Shown here: positions 42,898-51,582 of the stretch, in pieces
Layout: each line of letters opens with the position of its first letter
Numbering within the stretch: the stretch's first letter is position 1
NCBI RefSeq assembly: GCF_027627575.1
Contig: NZ_CP114065.1
Coordinates: forward strand, 6,200,001 to 6,264,000
Source of the DNA: Kribbella sp. CA-293567
Lineage (GTDB): Bacteria > Actinomycetota > Actinomycetes > Propionibacteriales > Kribbellaceae
Length of the DNA: 64,000 nucleotides
Direction of reading: 5' to 3'
The notes under the pieces: generated by a model
The model's input: the letters and a program-made list of their open reading frames with translations, nothing else
Databases searched by the model: none
Told to the model about the DNA's origin: nothing
Position numbers and translations under genes: made by a program

Positions 42898-43875
42898 ATG
42901 CGATTGACAGTGCTTGCTGGTGGCATCGGCGGTTCCACCTTCCTGCGCGGCCTGCTGAAGGCCCGACCGGACGCCGAGATCACCGTGGTGGGGAACACCG
43001 CGGACGACATCACCCTGTTCGGTCTGCGGGTCTGCCCCGACCTCGACACGGTGATGTACACGCTGGGCGGAGGGATCTCGAAGGACCGGGGCTGGGGCCG
43101 GGAGGACGAGACCTGGGTGATCAAGGAGGAGCTCGCGGCGTACGGCGTGGAGCCGACCTGGTTCGGGCTCGGCGACCGGGACGTGGCCACCCACCTCGTC
43201 CGGACCCAGATGCTCGACGCCGGCTACGGGCTGGCCGCGGTGACCGAGGCGCTCTGCTCCCGGTGGAACCTGCCGGTTCGGCTGCTGCCGATGAGCGACG
43301 ACCGGGTCGAGACCCACGTCGTGGTCGACGACCCGGACAAGCCGGGCACGAAGAAGGCGATCCACTTCCAGGAGTACTGGGTCCGGCTGCACGCCGAGGT
43401 GACCGCGCACCAGATCGTCGCGATCGGCTCGGAGAAGGCCAAGCCGGCCCCCGGCGTACTGGACGCGATCGCCGAGTGCGACGCGCTGCTGCTGCCGCCG
43501 TCGAACCCGGTCGTCTCGATCGGCACCATCCTCGGCGTCCCGGGCATCCGCGAGGCGGTCCGGGAGACCTCCGCGCCGGTGATCGGGATCTCCCCCATCA
43601 TCGGCACCGGCCCGGTCCGCGGGATGGCCGACAAGGTGCTGGCCGCGGTCGGCGTGGAGTCGACCGCCGGCGCGGTCGCCCGGTACTACGGGTCGCGCGC
43701 GGCGGACGGCGTCCTGGACGGCTGGTTGATCGACACCTCCGACGCGGCTCAGCTGGAGTCGATCGCGACGGCGGGCATCCACGCCCAGGCAGTGCCGCTG
43801 TGGATGACCGACGAGGACACCACCGCGGCGATGGCACAGGCGGCGCTCACGCTGGCCGAAGCGGTCCGCCGGTGA
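42898..43875 (+). CDS. fbiA: Phosphoenolpyruvyl/lactyl transferase of F420 biosynthesis (CofD family)
   Basis: FbiA joins the FO deazaflavin to an activated three-carbon phosphate unit (from enolpyruvyl- or lactyl-diphospho-guanosine), making (dehydro-)F420-0. The 325-residue product starts MRLTVLAGGIGGSTFLRGL, with the phosphate-binding glycine loop at residues 8-13, then ITVVGNTADD and the conserved LLPPSNPVVSIGTIL and APVIGISPIIG blocks. The ATG 42898 is used; a GTG 15 nt upstream is possible. It overlaps fbiB by 4 nt (GTGA), the standard arrangement in actinobacteria. Confidence 0.95.
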   Translation: MRLTVLAGGIGGSTFLRGLLKARPDAEITVVGNTADDITLFGLRVCPDLDTVMYTLGGGISKDRGWGREDETWVIKEELAAYGVEPTWFGLGDRDVATHLVRTQMLDAGYGLAAVTEALCSRWNLPVRLLPMSDDRVETHVVVDDPDKPGTKKAIHFQEYWVRLHAEVTAHQIVAIGSEKAKPAPGVLDAIAECDALLLPPSNPVVSIGTILGVPGIREAVRETSAPVIGISPIIGTGPVRGMADKVLAAVGVESTAGAVARYYGSRAADGVLDGWLIDTSDAAQLESIATAGIHAQAVPLWMTDEDTTAAMAQAALTLAEAVRR

Positions 43876-44840
43876 GGAAGCACCTCGAGGTCTTCCCGGT
43901 CACCGGGCTGCCCGAGGTCGGCGCCGGGGCCGACCTGGCCGCCCTGATCGGCGACGCCGCCGACCTGCGGGACGGCGACGTCGTGTCGGTCACCTCGAAG
44001 ATCGTCAGCAAGGCCGAGGGCCGGCTGACCACCGGCACCCGCGACGAGGCGATCGACGCCGAACTGGTGCGGGTCGTCGCCCAGCGCGGCGACACCAGGA
44101 TCGTGCAGACCCGGCACGGCCTGGTGATGGCCGCTGCCGGCACCGACACCTCCAACACCCGCCCCGGCACGGTCCTGCTACTGCCCGTCGATCCGGACCT
44201 GTCCGCTCGGGAGCTGCGCGAGGCCCTGAAGACCCGGTACGACGTGAACGTCGGCGTGGTCGTCACGGACACCCTGGGGCGCCCGTGGCGCAACGGCCAG
44301 GTCGACCTGGCCATCGGCGCCGCCGGTGTTCAGGTGATCGAGGACCTGCGCGGCACCACCGACAGCCACGGCAACGTGCTGGCCGTGACCGAGCCGGCGC
44401 TGGCCGACGAGATCGCCGCCGCCAGCGAACTGGTCAAGGGCAAGGCGGACGGCGTACCGGTCGCAGTACTGCGTGGGCTGGCCGACGTGGTCTTCGCGGC
44501 CGGGGAGCACGGACCCGGCGCCCGGGCGCTCGTGCGGGACGCCGAGCTGGATCTGTTCAGCTTGGGCACCCGGGAGGCGGCGCGGGCCGCAGTACTGGCT
44601 CGGAAGGCGCCTGAGGGGCCGCGAGAAGCCACTGCGGAGCTGTGGGCGGCGTTGCCGCTGGACGGCGTACAGGTCGAGCTGCTCGACGGCAGCCTGCGAG
44701 TGTCCGGCGAGGACGCTGTCGCGGTCGGGATGACCGCCGAGCGGCTGGCCGTGCTGCTGCACGCCGAGGGCTACGGGGTGAGCGTCCGGAGAGGTTTACG
44801 GAGTGACGCGACGATCACGTTCGGCTCACGGTCTCGATAG
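43872..44840 (+). CDS. fbiB: F420-0:gamma-glutamyl ligase, CofE-type (FbiB without nitroreductase domain)
   Basis: CofE adds gamma-linked glutamates to F420-0. The 322-residue product contains the full ligase domain (about 1-245) with GDVVSVTSKIVSKAEGR, GLVMAAAGTDTSNT, VGVVVTDTLGRPWRNGQVDLAIGAAG and DEIAAASELVKGKADGVPVAVLRG. Mycobacterial FbiB is about 450 residues with a C-terminal FMN nitroreductase-like domain that reduces dehydro-F420-0. Here only about 75 residues follow the ligase, without that fold's signatures, so the second domain is missing. The gene starts at a GTG overlapping the fbiA stop. The reading frame has no obvious frameshift: the next 87 nt carry the promoter of another gene. 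Confidence 0.93.
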   Translation: MRKHLEVFPVTGLPEVGAGADLAALIGDAADLRDGDVVSVTSKIVSKAEGRLTTGTRDEAIDAELVRVVAQRGDTRIVQTRHGLVMAAAGTDTSNTRPGTVLLLPVDPDLSARELREALKTRYDVNVGVVVTDTLGRPWRNGQVDLAIGAAGVQVIEDLRGTTDSHGNVLAVTEPALADEIAAASELVKGKADGVPVAVLRGLADVVFAAGEHGPGARALVRDAELDLFSLGTREAARAAVLARKAPEGPREATAELWAALPLDGVQVELLDGSLRVSGEDAVAVGMTAERLAVLLHAEGYGVSVRRGLRSDATITFGSRSR

Positions 44841-44927
44841 CTTTCTAGGCAAGCTCTCAGGCACTTTGCGTACACTGCATCCGCACGGCGGCTCCGAGAC
44901 CGCCCCTGATCCGGGAAGACCATCACT

Positions 44928-45647
44928 GTGGGTAAGTCTCAGAAGCAGTCACGCCGCGAGCTCGTCGAGAAGATGCAGCGCGATCAGGCCCGCGGCGACA
45001 AAGTCCGCACCAGACTGATCATCGCCGGTTGCATGCTCGTCGGTCTCGCGATCATCGCCTACCCGGCGATCAAGCTGATCCAGGACTCGCGGACCAGGAA
45101 CCAGGCGATCACCTCACTCGGTGTCAGCGCCTCGGCGGCCTCGTGCGACAAGGTCATCGACGACAAGGCCTCCGGCACCCAGGACCACAAGCCCGACGGC
45201 GAGGTGATCCCCTACCCGGTGTCGCCGCCGTCGTCCGGCCCGCACTACCAGACCTGGGCCCCGCTGTCGAAGAAGTTCTACGGCGAGGGTGACCGGCCGC
45301 CGGTGCCGAACCTGGTGCACAACCTGGAGCACGGCTACACGATCCTCTGGTACAACGAGACGGCCATGAAGGACAAGGACCAGGTCGCCCTGATCGAGCA
45401 GATCTCGAAGGCCAAGCTCCCCGACAGCGCCAACGGCAAGTTCATCGCGGCCCCGTTCAAGGCCTCCGACGGCGCCGCCTGGCCGAAGGACAAGAACATC
45501 GCCTTCTCGCACTGGAGTGGCAACACCCCGGGCCAGACCACCGCGTTCGGCCACCGCCAGTTCTGCGGCTCGGTCTCCGGCGAGGCCCTGAAGCAGTTCA
45601 TGGACAAGTACCCGGCCCTGGACGCCCAGGAGCCGAACGGCGGCTGA
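44928..45647 (+). CDS. DUF3105 membrane-anchored protein
   Basis: A 239-residue protein with a basic cytoplasmic head, one membrane helix (residues about 28-50, IIAGCMLVGLAIIAYPAIKLI) and an extracytoplasmic DUF3105 domain. The domain has conserved His and Cys positions that could bind metal: SGPHYQTWAP, LVHNLEHGYTILWY, SHWSGNTPG and FGHRQFCGS. The GTG start follows TACACT (44872-44877), a plausible -10 element. Function unknown; copper-related roles have been suggested for the family but are not evident here. Confidence 0.88.
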   Translation: MGKSQKQSRRELVEKMQRDQARGDKVRTRLIIAGCMLVGLAIIAYPAIKLIQDSRTRNQAITSLGVSASAASCDKVIDDKASGTQDHKPDGEVIPYPVSPPSSGPHYQTWAPLSKKFYGEGDRPPVPNLVHNLEHGYTILWYNETAMKDKDQVALIEQISKAKLPDSANGKFIAAPFKASDGAAWPKDKNIAFSHWSGNTPGQTTAFGHRQFCGSVSGEALKQFMDKYPALDAQEPNGG

Positions 45648-45662
45648 TCGCCACCCTGCAGC

Positions 45663-45701
45663 GAAGAAGCCCTGGACCTCGGTGAGGTCCAGGGCTTCTT
45701 C
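45663..45701. terminator. Bidirectional terminator hairpin
   Basis: An 18-bp perfect stem (GAAGAAGCCCTGGACCTC and its complement) with a GGT loop separates the convergent DUF3105 and manC genes. The TTCTTCC end on each strand gives modest T-richness. Confidence 0.85.
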
Positions 45702-45715
45702 CGTCGGCCGGTGGG

Positions 45716-46813
45716 TCAGACGTAGCGGTCGGCGTGGTCGGACTGGACGGCCGCGACCAGGTCCTTGACCCGCTCGCCGTCGGCCAGCGGGCAGACCATC
45801 GTGACGTCCTTGGTGTGCACGATGATGTGCCCCCGCAGCCCGACCGCCGCGATCAGGTGGTCCGGGTCGTCGGTGACGATCACGTTGTCGTGCGAGTCGA
45901 GCAGGCAGCTGAGCGCGGAGCCGTCATGACGGTTGCCCTTGGCATCGACCTCGTAGGTGCCGGCCAACGCCGCCCAGGAGCCGACGTCGAGCCAGTGCAC
46001 CGGCATCGGGACGACCACCACGTCCGCGTCGACCTTGCCCTGCGAGGCAGGCTCCATCACGGCGTAGTCGACGCTGATCTTGCGCAGCGCCGGGTAGATC
46101 CCGGCCAGGGTCGCCTCGCGCTCCGGGGTGTCCCAGACCGCGGCGACCTGACGCAGCTGGGCGGCCGACTCGGGCAGCAGCGCGTCGAGCACGCTGAGCA
46201 CGGTCTCGGCGCGCCAGACGAACATGCCGGAGTTCCACCAGAACCGTCCGGTGGCCAGGTACTCCTCGGCCGTGGCCCGGTCCGGCTTCTCCCGGAAGCG
46301 GTCCACCACGAACGCTCCGGTGCCCTCGATCGCGTCACCGCGCTCGACGTAGCCCAGACCCGTGTGCGGGTGGGTCGGCTCGATCCCGAACGTCACCAGC
46401 GATCGGGGCCGTTGCTCGACCACCTCGAAGCCCGCCTCCAGGGCCGCCCGGAACTCGTCCTCGGGGGTGATCAGGTGATCGGACCCGAGGATCGCCACGA
46501 CCGCGTCCGGGTCGTTGCGGGCCACCACGGCCGAGGCCAGGCCGACCGCGTTGGCGGTGTCCCGCCCGACCGGCTCACCGATGATGTTGTGCTCGCCGAG
46601 CTCCGGCAGTTCCTCCCGCACCAGGTCGGTGTGCGCGGCCACCGTGCAGACGTAGATGTTGGCCGGGTCGACCAGCCCTTTCACCCGGTTGTAGGCCACT
46701 CGCAGCAGCGAGTTGCCCGCTGCCAGCGGCAGCACCTGCTTGGGTTTGTCGGCCCTGGACAGCGGCCACAGCCGCGTCCCGGAGCCACCGGCCAGGATCA
46801 CCACGTTTCGCAT
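45716..46813 (-). CDS. manC: Mannose-1-phosphate guanylyltransferase
   Basis: Makes GDP-mannose from mannose-1-phosphate and GTP, the donor for mannan, lipomannan and protein mannosylation. The 365-residue nucleotidyltransferase has the N-terminal loop LAGGSGTRLWPLSR (residues 7-20) with KPKQ, the ILGSDHLI metal-binding segment near residue 109, FGIEPTHPHTGLGYVERG, and WNSGMFVW. It lacks a fused isomerase domain, consistent with the separate manA in this window. In M. tuberculosis the equivalent gene is called manB (Rv3264c). Its start lies 25 nt from the stop of the NAD kinase gene on the same strand. Confidence 0.95.
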   Translation of the reverse strand: MRNVVILAGGSGTRLWPLSRADKPKQVLPLAAGNSLLRVAYNRVKGLVDPANIYVCTVAAHTDLVREELPELGEHNIIGEPVGRDTANAVGLASAVVARNDPDAVVAILGSDHLITPEDEFRAALEAGFEVVEQRPRSLVTFGIEPTHPHTGLGYVERGDAIEGTGAFVVDRFREKPDRATAEEYLATGRFWWNSGMFVWRAETVLSVLDALLPESAAQLRQVAAVWDTPEREATLAGIYPALRKISVDYAVMEPASQGKVDADVVVVPMPVHWLDVGSWAALAGTYEVDAKGNRHDGSALSCLLDSHDNVIVTDDPDHLIAAVGLRGHIIVHTKDVTMVCPLADGERVKDLVAAVQSDHADRYV

Positions 46814-46838
46814 GGGGAGGGAGCCTACCGGGCTGGGA

Positions 46839-47951
46839 CTACTCCACCGGCTCGGTGGCGGTCTCGACCTCGCAGGCCGGGTTCTCGGGACGGGTGTCGA
46901 TCGGCGGCGGCAGCCGGAGGTGAGCCATGTCCGGCGGCACCGGGCTGATCGGGCGGAAGAACGGTTCCGGGTCGCCGTCGATACCGGTGGCCGGGGCGTC
47001 GGTGAGGCGGAAGCGGTCGCGGAGACGGCCGTAGAAGTCAGTGGGACGGAGTCGCACGAGGCGGAGGCGCCGTACCGAGCCGTAGACGCCTATCCAGTCA
47101 CCCGGGTCCAGTACGCCGCGGAGCTGACCGTCGATGCTGACAGCGGCCTGGCCCGAGTGCGGGAGGACCCGCAGACCCACCGGCTCGTCCGGGGCCGCGA
47201 CGACCGTGCGGTTGAAGGTCATGTGCGGAGCGACCGGAGTGAAGACGACAGCCTCCATGTTCGGCGACAGGATCGGCCCTCCGGCCGCGAAGCTGTACGC
47301 CGTACTGCCGGTCGGGGTGGCGACGATCAGCGCGTCGGCCGAGTACGACGCGAGCAGACGGCCGGCCAGGTAGACGCCCACGCTCACCTGGTGGTCGCGA
47401 GCGAGCTTCTCGACCACCACGTCGTTCAGCGCGGTCACGTCGAGCGCGACGCCCCAGCCGTTGGCTTCCGGGCTTTCGCTGCGAACCGCCGGCGGCGGCA
47501 GCCCGGGGCCGTGCCCGTAGCGCAGCAGGGCCTCGATGCCGGTCGGGATCTCCAGCGGCCGGGAGGCGCGCATCGTGAGCGTCATCCGCTCCTCGATCGT
47601 CGCCTCGTCGCGATGAACCGCCTCGAGCGCCTCCTCGACGTCACTGCAGGCCACCTCGGTCAGGAAGCCGACCTTGCCGAGGTCCACGCCGAGCACGGCC
47701 GCGCCGTTCTTGGCCGCGATCCGCGCACCGCGCAGGAAGGTGCCGTCGCCGCCCAGCGTGACCACCAGGTCGGGATTGCCGGCGTGCTCCATCTCCGCCG
47801 TCCCGCCCCGCCGGTGCTCGTGGTTGGCCCACACGTCGATGTCGGTGCAGCCGATGTCGTTCCGGCGGCACCACTCGCGGACCACTCCGGCGGCCTGGAC
47901 AGCGAGCGGACGCGCTTGGTGGACGACGAGGCCGAGACGGCTGACGGGCAC
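46839..47951 (-). CDS. nadK: NAD kinase
   Basis: Phosphorylates NAD to NADP. The 370-residue protein has the GGDGT motif at 67-71 followed by FLRGAR, the NE/D-type motif TALNDVVVEK, and the glycine-rich TPTGSTAYSFAAGGPIL block. A proline-rich C-terminal extension of about 60 residues (PEPFFRPISPVPPDMAHLRLPPP) goes beyond the usual 290-310 residue enzyme. Most actinobacteria have a main nadK beside recN and tlyA; none of these are here, so this may be a second copy. GTG start with AGGAG 8 nt upstream. Confidence 0.9.
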   Translation of the reverse strand: MPVSRLGLVVHQARPLAVQAAGVVREWCRRNDIGCTDIDVWANHEHRRGGTAEMEHAGNPDLVVTLGGDGTFLRGARIAAKNGAAVLGVDLGKVGFLTEVACSDVEEALEAVHRDEATIEERMTLTMRASRPLEIPTGIEALLRYGHGPGLPPPAVRSESPEANGWGVALDVTALNDVVVEKLARDHQVSVGVYLAGRLLASYSADALIVATPTGSTAYSFAAGGPILSPNMEAVVFTPVAPHMTFNRTVVAAPDEPVGLRVLPHSGQAAVSIDGQLRGVLDPGDWIGVYGSVRRLRLVRLRPTDFYGRLRDRFRLTDAPATGIDGDPEPFFRPISPVPPDMAHLRLPPPIDTRPENPACEVETATEPVE

Positions 47952-48058
47952 GGTGTGGCTCCTCCTGGCTGTGCGTCTCCTGTACTGCGTTGGCGCCCAC
48001 CGTATGTGGTCAGGACGCGATCCGAGGAGGGGCCCACCGTCCGTCTCAGCCTGCCGCG

Positions 48059-48361
48059 CTAGCCACCGGACGAGGCGCGCGTCACCGCTTCCTGGTACCA
48101 GCGTGCGAACTCGCCGCGGAACTGAGGCCGCTCGTGGATGGAGTGTGACCAGCCGAGCAGGACGTCGATCGAGTCGCCGGTGGGCAGCATCGCCTTGAAC
48201 GTGGCGCCGTCCGGGTCGATCGAGGTCAGGACTACCGACGTCGCCGACGGCTGGGCCCCGAGGGTGCGGACGATCAGCAGCGAGTCGTGCGCGTGGTCCT
48301 CGTTCATGTGCCGGAGTACGGCGAGCACGATCTCGGGGTCGAACGGGTCAGTCGCGGTCAT
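48059..48361 (-). CDS. DUF2470 protein, last gene of heme surface operon
   Basis: A 100-residue stand-alone DUF2470 domain. The signature VLAVLRHMNEDHAHDSLLIVRTLG is present, as in the C-terminal part of HugZ/HutZ-type heme-degrading proteins and of some chloroplast heme-binding proteins. The remaining part has the GATFKAMLPTGDSIDV strands. Its ATG overlaps the stop of the HtaA-type gene by 4 nt, so it is translated with heme-capture proteins. It is probably cytoplasmic (no signal peptide) and may bind heme or assist its breakdown; this is inference from family and context. Confidence 0.88.
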   Translation of the reverse strand: MTATDPFDPEIVLAVLRHMNEDHAHDSLLIVRTLGAQPSATSVVLTSIDPDGATFKAMLPTGDSIDVLLGWSHSIHERPQFRGEFARWYQEAVTRASSGG

Positions 48362-51300
48362 GCCTGGGCCTTCCGTCGGCGGGTCGCCAGGGTGATGGCG
48401 ACACCGGTGATCAGCAACAACGCTCCGAGGAGCGGCAACCGGAAGGCCGCACCGCCGGTGCTGGCGAGCGCGCCGGCCGGTGAGGTCGGGGTATCGGTGA
48501 CCGGCGGCTCGGTGCTGGTCACCGTGGCCGTCGGGATCGGCGTGGGAGTGGCCGTGGGCGACGGCGTGGCCGTCGGGGTCGGCGTGGTTGTCGGAGTCGG
48601 CGTCGGGGTGGGAGTCGGCGTCGGACCGGCCGTGACCGAGAAGGTGGCGGCAGCGGTCAACTTGTCCCCGGCCGACAGCGTCACGCTGTGCTCGCCGGCG
48701 GCGAACTCAGCCGGCACCTTCCAGTTGAACGAGATCTTCCCCGCGGCACTGGAGGTCTGCTCGCCCAGCACCAGGCCCTGATCGGCCTCGGCCGCCGCAA
48801 CGAACTGCAACGGCACCCGTACGTCGAACGCCCGGTTGCCCGTCGACCGGTGGTCGGCGCGCAGGTAGAGCACACAGCCGTTCGCCGCCTTGGCGCAGTC
48901 GGTGTGCTCGTCGGCCGGCGAGACCTTGACCGACGCCTTGGCGACCAGATCAGCCCCGACCGGTACGACGAGCTGCTCCGAACCGGCGTACGGGAAGTTG
49001 GTGATCCACTGTGACTCCCCCGACGAGCCGGTCACGTCCGCGCCACCGATCGCCGGTGAGGCCTGCTTGCCAGGCCCGTTGTCGACCGCGGTCAGAACGT
49101 AGAAGCCGCTCGGCGCGTCCGCGGTGTTGGCCTTGCTGTTCTTCAGCCCAGCAGCCCGGACGGTGACCTTGGCCCCACCGACCACCTGAAGCTTGCCGTT
49201 GGCAACTTTCAGTTGTTTGCCGTCGGCGGAGCTGACCACGACGCTCTGACCGTTCGAGTTGCGAAAGGTGAACTCCGAGGGCTTCCCGGCGTCGACGACA
49301 GCCTTCACCTTCTGGCCTCCGGGGAATCCTTCGCCGGTGACTGCGAGATTTTCGCCGGCCTTGACCGCGCTCGGGGCGACCTTCACCGATGGCGTCGTGA
49401 CCGTCAGAGCGACGGCGCTCGATGTCGCCGAGCCTGCTTCGTTACTGAAGACCGCCCGGAAGCGTGCATCGTTGTCGGCGGCTACCACCGCGGTCAGGCT
49501 CAGCGTGCCGGTGACCGCGGACGGGGAGGAGATCGGCGTCCAGGTCTTGCCTGCGTCGACGCTGCGCTCCCATTGCACCGTCGGCGCCGGAGTACCGGTG
49601 GCCGCGGCAGTGAAGCTCGCGGTGCCGCCGGAGAAAGTTGTTGCGGGCAAGGGTTCTCTGGTGATTGCCGGCAGCACCGGCTGGGGTCCCGCCGACTTGA
49701 AGCTGATGGCCTGGAAGACGTCCTGGCTGCGATCACCACGACGATCGACCTCGACGTTGTCGGAGGCAAGCGGTGAGTTGAAACTGGCAACGAAGCAAGG
49801 GGCCGCCAGACAGTCCGCAGCGGTACCCTCGTTGCGGAACGTGACGGTCGCCTCGACCGAGGTCTCGAAGGTCCCGGTGACCGAGGTGACGACGCGTTGG
49901 GCACCGGAGAACGGCGACGGGTTGGACTCGCCTGCCTTGCCCTGCGGGGTTTGAGCGACGTACAGAGCGCGGTTGGCGGCGAAGCCGGTGCCTCTGACGG
50001 TGACCGCCTGCTTGTCGGTCAGGTCGGCGCTCGGCTCGACCGTCAGCACCGGAGTACTGGGGTTGGCGAAGGCGACCGGCTCGAGGAGCTCTTGGGACGC
50101 GTTCGGAGCCGCGCCGCCAGCGGCGTACGTGGCGACGCCGTAGGTGCCCTTGGCGGCTTCGGCGGGCTTGACGGTCAGCGTGGTCTCGAAGGTGCCGTCC
50201 GGCTTCAGCGTCACGTACGCCGGGTTGGCGGCGCCCGGTCGCGATGCGTCCGGCAAGGCCCATTTCTGGTCGAGGACCCGGCGAGAGTCGGCGGGCGCGT
50301 TCCCGGACGGGCGCCAGGCCGGGTCGAAGCTGCCGAAGACGACGTACACGCCGGCGGGCTGACCGGGGGTGACGGGCGGACGGGTCGAAAGGTTGGCCGC
50401 CGGGTCGTAGCCCGAGCCGCGAACCGTGACGGTCTGCCCGGCCCGCGGAACGGTGGTCAGCGGCGTGCCGTCGGGACCGAGGAGTTCCAGCTTCGGTTGC
50501 CAGACCGGCGCGGGTGCGACCTTGACCGAGAAGCTGATCGGGTCGAGCACCGAACCGGCGGGGTAGAAGTTCGCGAAGGCCGGTACGCCGGCCTCGGTGA
50601 GCTTGGTGGTCGCGCCGAGCGCGGTCGCGACACCGTCCTTGACCACGACGGGGTGCGCGGCGAAGTCGATCGCGGCCAGCGCCAGGTCGTCGTACGTGGT
50701 GAGTTGGCCGTTCTCCAGGCTCTTGCTGATCACGTCGGCGACCACCGAACCCGTTGCTCCGTCGAGCCGCACCCGTACGTCGGACACGGTGACTTCGAGC
50801 AGCGGGTTGCCGGGCCGGCTCTCATGGCCCTTGAAGTAGGCGCCACCGGAGCCGGCCGGGAACCGGAAGGTCCCGTCGCTCCTCCTCGTCGCGGGCGGCA
50901 GCATCGTGATCGACCCGCGCGCGATGTTGCCCTCGATGTAGGTCCTGAACGAGGCCTTCAGTCCCCAGTCGATCGTGTCGGCCGGCGGAGCATCCGGATC
51001 AGGATCGCCCCCGCCGCCAGCAAACGCCACCGGCACAGCGAGCTCATGCTCACCATTGACCGCGCCTCCGCCCGGGTAGGTGTAGACCCCGTAGCCGCGC
51101 GGGTTCTCCACGGCCTTCTTGGCCTTGACCTTGACTTCAAAGGTCCCGTCCTCGGTCAGCTTCACCAGCCGGGGAACCTGGTTGCCGAAGTCCCGGCTCA
51201 CCTGGTCGAACGATGCCTGCGGCAACGCCCACTTCGTGTCCAGCAGCGTCCGGGTGCTCGAATCGGCTCCCCCCGACGGTTTCCAGTTCTCCGCGAACGA

Positions 51301-51582
51301 CCCGAAGACGACGTAGACCCCGGCCGGCTGCCCCGGCGTCACCGGCACCCGCAGGCTCTGGTTGGCCGCCGGGTCGAACCCCGACCCGGTCACGGTGAGC
51401 TCTTCGCCCTCCGTGACGCCGGTCGTCTTGGAAACCACGATCTTGGGGACCCACACCGGCGGTTCGGCGACGGCCGGTTCCGGGGTGGCGGAGGCAGTGG
51501 GGACGAGAGTTGCGGTGGCCAGCAGGACGGCAGTCAGTCCTGCGAGTCCACGCCGGGCAGCAGCGCCTGGGCGGCGGCTCAT
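48358..51582 (-). CDS. Cell-wall anchored HtaA-domain heme-binding protein with Ig-like repeats
   Basis: A 1074-residue surface protein. Signal peptide about 1-32. An Ig-like repeat (about 46-186) contains GSGFDPAAN and VTPGQPAGVYVVFGSF. The HtaA domain is at about 204-352 (IDWGLKASFRTYIEG; SGGAYF; TYDDLALAAIDFA), known to bind heme in Corynebacterium. A second close copy of the Ig-like repeat covers 360-506, followed by a diverged third repeat (511-630), a fibronectin/Ig domain, a C-terminal domain with a disulfide pair (DCAKAANGC), and a long Thr-Pro linker. The end carries a sorting signal: LASTG, a hydrophobic helix and RRRK, as used by class E sortases. It overlaps both operon neighbours by 4 nt and is downstream of the iron box. 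Confidence 0.9.
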   Translation of the reverse strand: MSRRPGAAARRGLAGLTAVLLATATLVPTASATPEPAVAEPPVWVPKIVVSKTTGVTEGEELTVTGSGFDPAANQSLRVPVTPGQPAGVYVVFGSFAENWKPSGGADSSTRTLLDTKWALPQASFDQVSRDFGNQVPRLVKLTEDGTFEVKVKAKKAVENPRGYGVYTYPGGGAVNGEHELAVPVAFAGGGGDPDPDAPPADTIDWGLKASFRTYIEGNIARGSITMLPPATRRSDGTFRFPAGSGGAYFKGHESRPGNPLLEVTVSDVRVRLDGATGSVVADVISKSLENGQLTTYDDLALAAIDFAAHPVVVKDGVATALGATTKLTEAGVPAFANFYPAGSVLDPISFSVKVAPAPVWQPKLELLGPDGTPLTTVPRAGQTVTVRGSGYDPAANLSTRPPVTPGQPAGVYVVFGSFDPAWRPSGNAPADSRRVLDQKWALPDASRPGAANPAYVTLKPDGTFETTLTVKPAEAAKGTYGVATYAAGGAAPNASQELLEPVAFANPSTPVLTVEPSADLTDKQAVTVRGTGFAANRALYVAQTPQGKAGESNPSPFSGAQRVVTSVTGTFETSVEATVTFRNEGTAADCLAAPCFVASFNSPLASDNVEVDRRGDRSQDVFQAISFKSAGPQPVLPAITREPLPATTFSGGTASFTAAATGTPAPTVQWERSVDAGKTWTPISSPSAVTGTLSLTAVVAADNDARFRAVFSNEAGSATSSAVALTVTTPSVKVAPSAVKAGENLAVTGEGFPGGQKVKAVVDAGKPSEFTFRNSNGQSVVVSSADGKQLKVANGKLQVVGGAKVTVRAAGLKNSKANTADAPSGFYVLTAVDNGPGKQASPAIGGADVTGSSGESQWITNFPYAGSEQLVVPVGADLVAKASVKVSPADEHTDCAKAANGCVLYLRADHRSTGNRAFDVRVPLQFVAAAEADQGLVLGEQTSSAAGKISFNWKVPAEFAAGEHSVTLSAGDKLTAAATFSVTAGPTPTPTPTPTPTTTPTPTATPSPTATPTPIPTATVTSTEPPVTDTPTSPAGALASTGGAAFRLPLLGALLLITGVAITLATRRRKAQA

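Noticed and set aside
42784..43782. Upstream extension of the Gln-rich membrane protein frame to 741 codons
   Set aside because: The extension lies antisense to fbiA; a GTG with a strong ribosome site at 42783 and the first membrane helix mark the true start.
48530..48640. Thr-Pro repeat DNA as a non-coding microsatellite
   Set aside because: The repeat is in frame within the HtaA protein and encodes a Pro/Thr-rich wall-spanning linker typical of anchored surface proteins.
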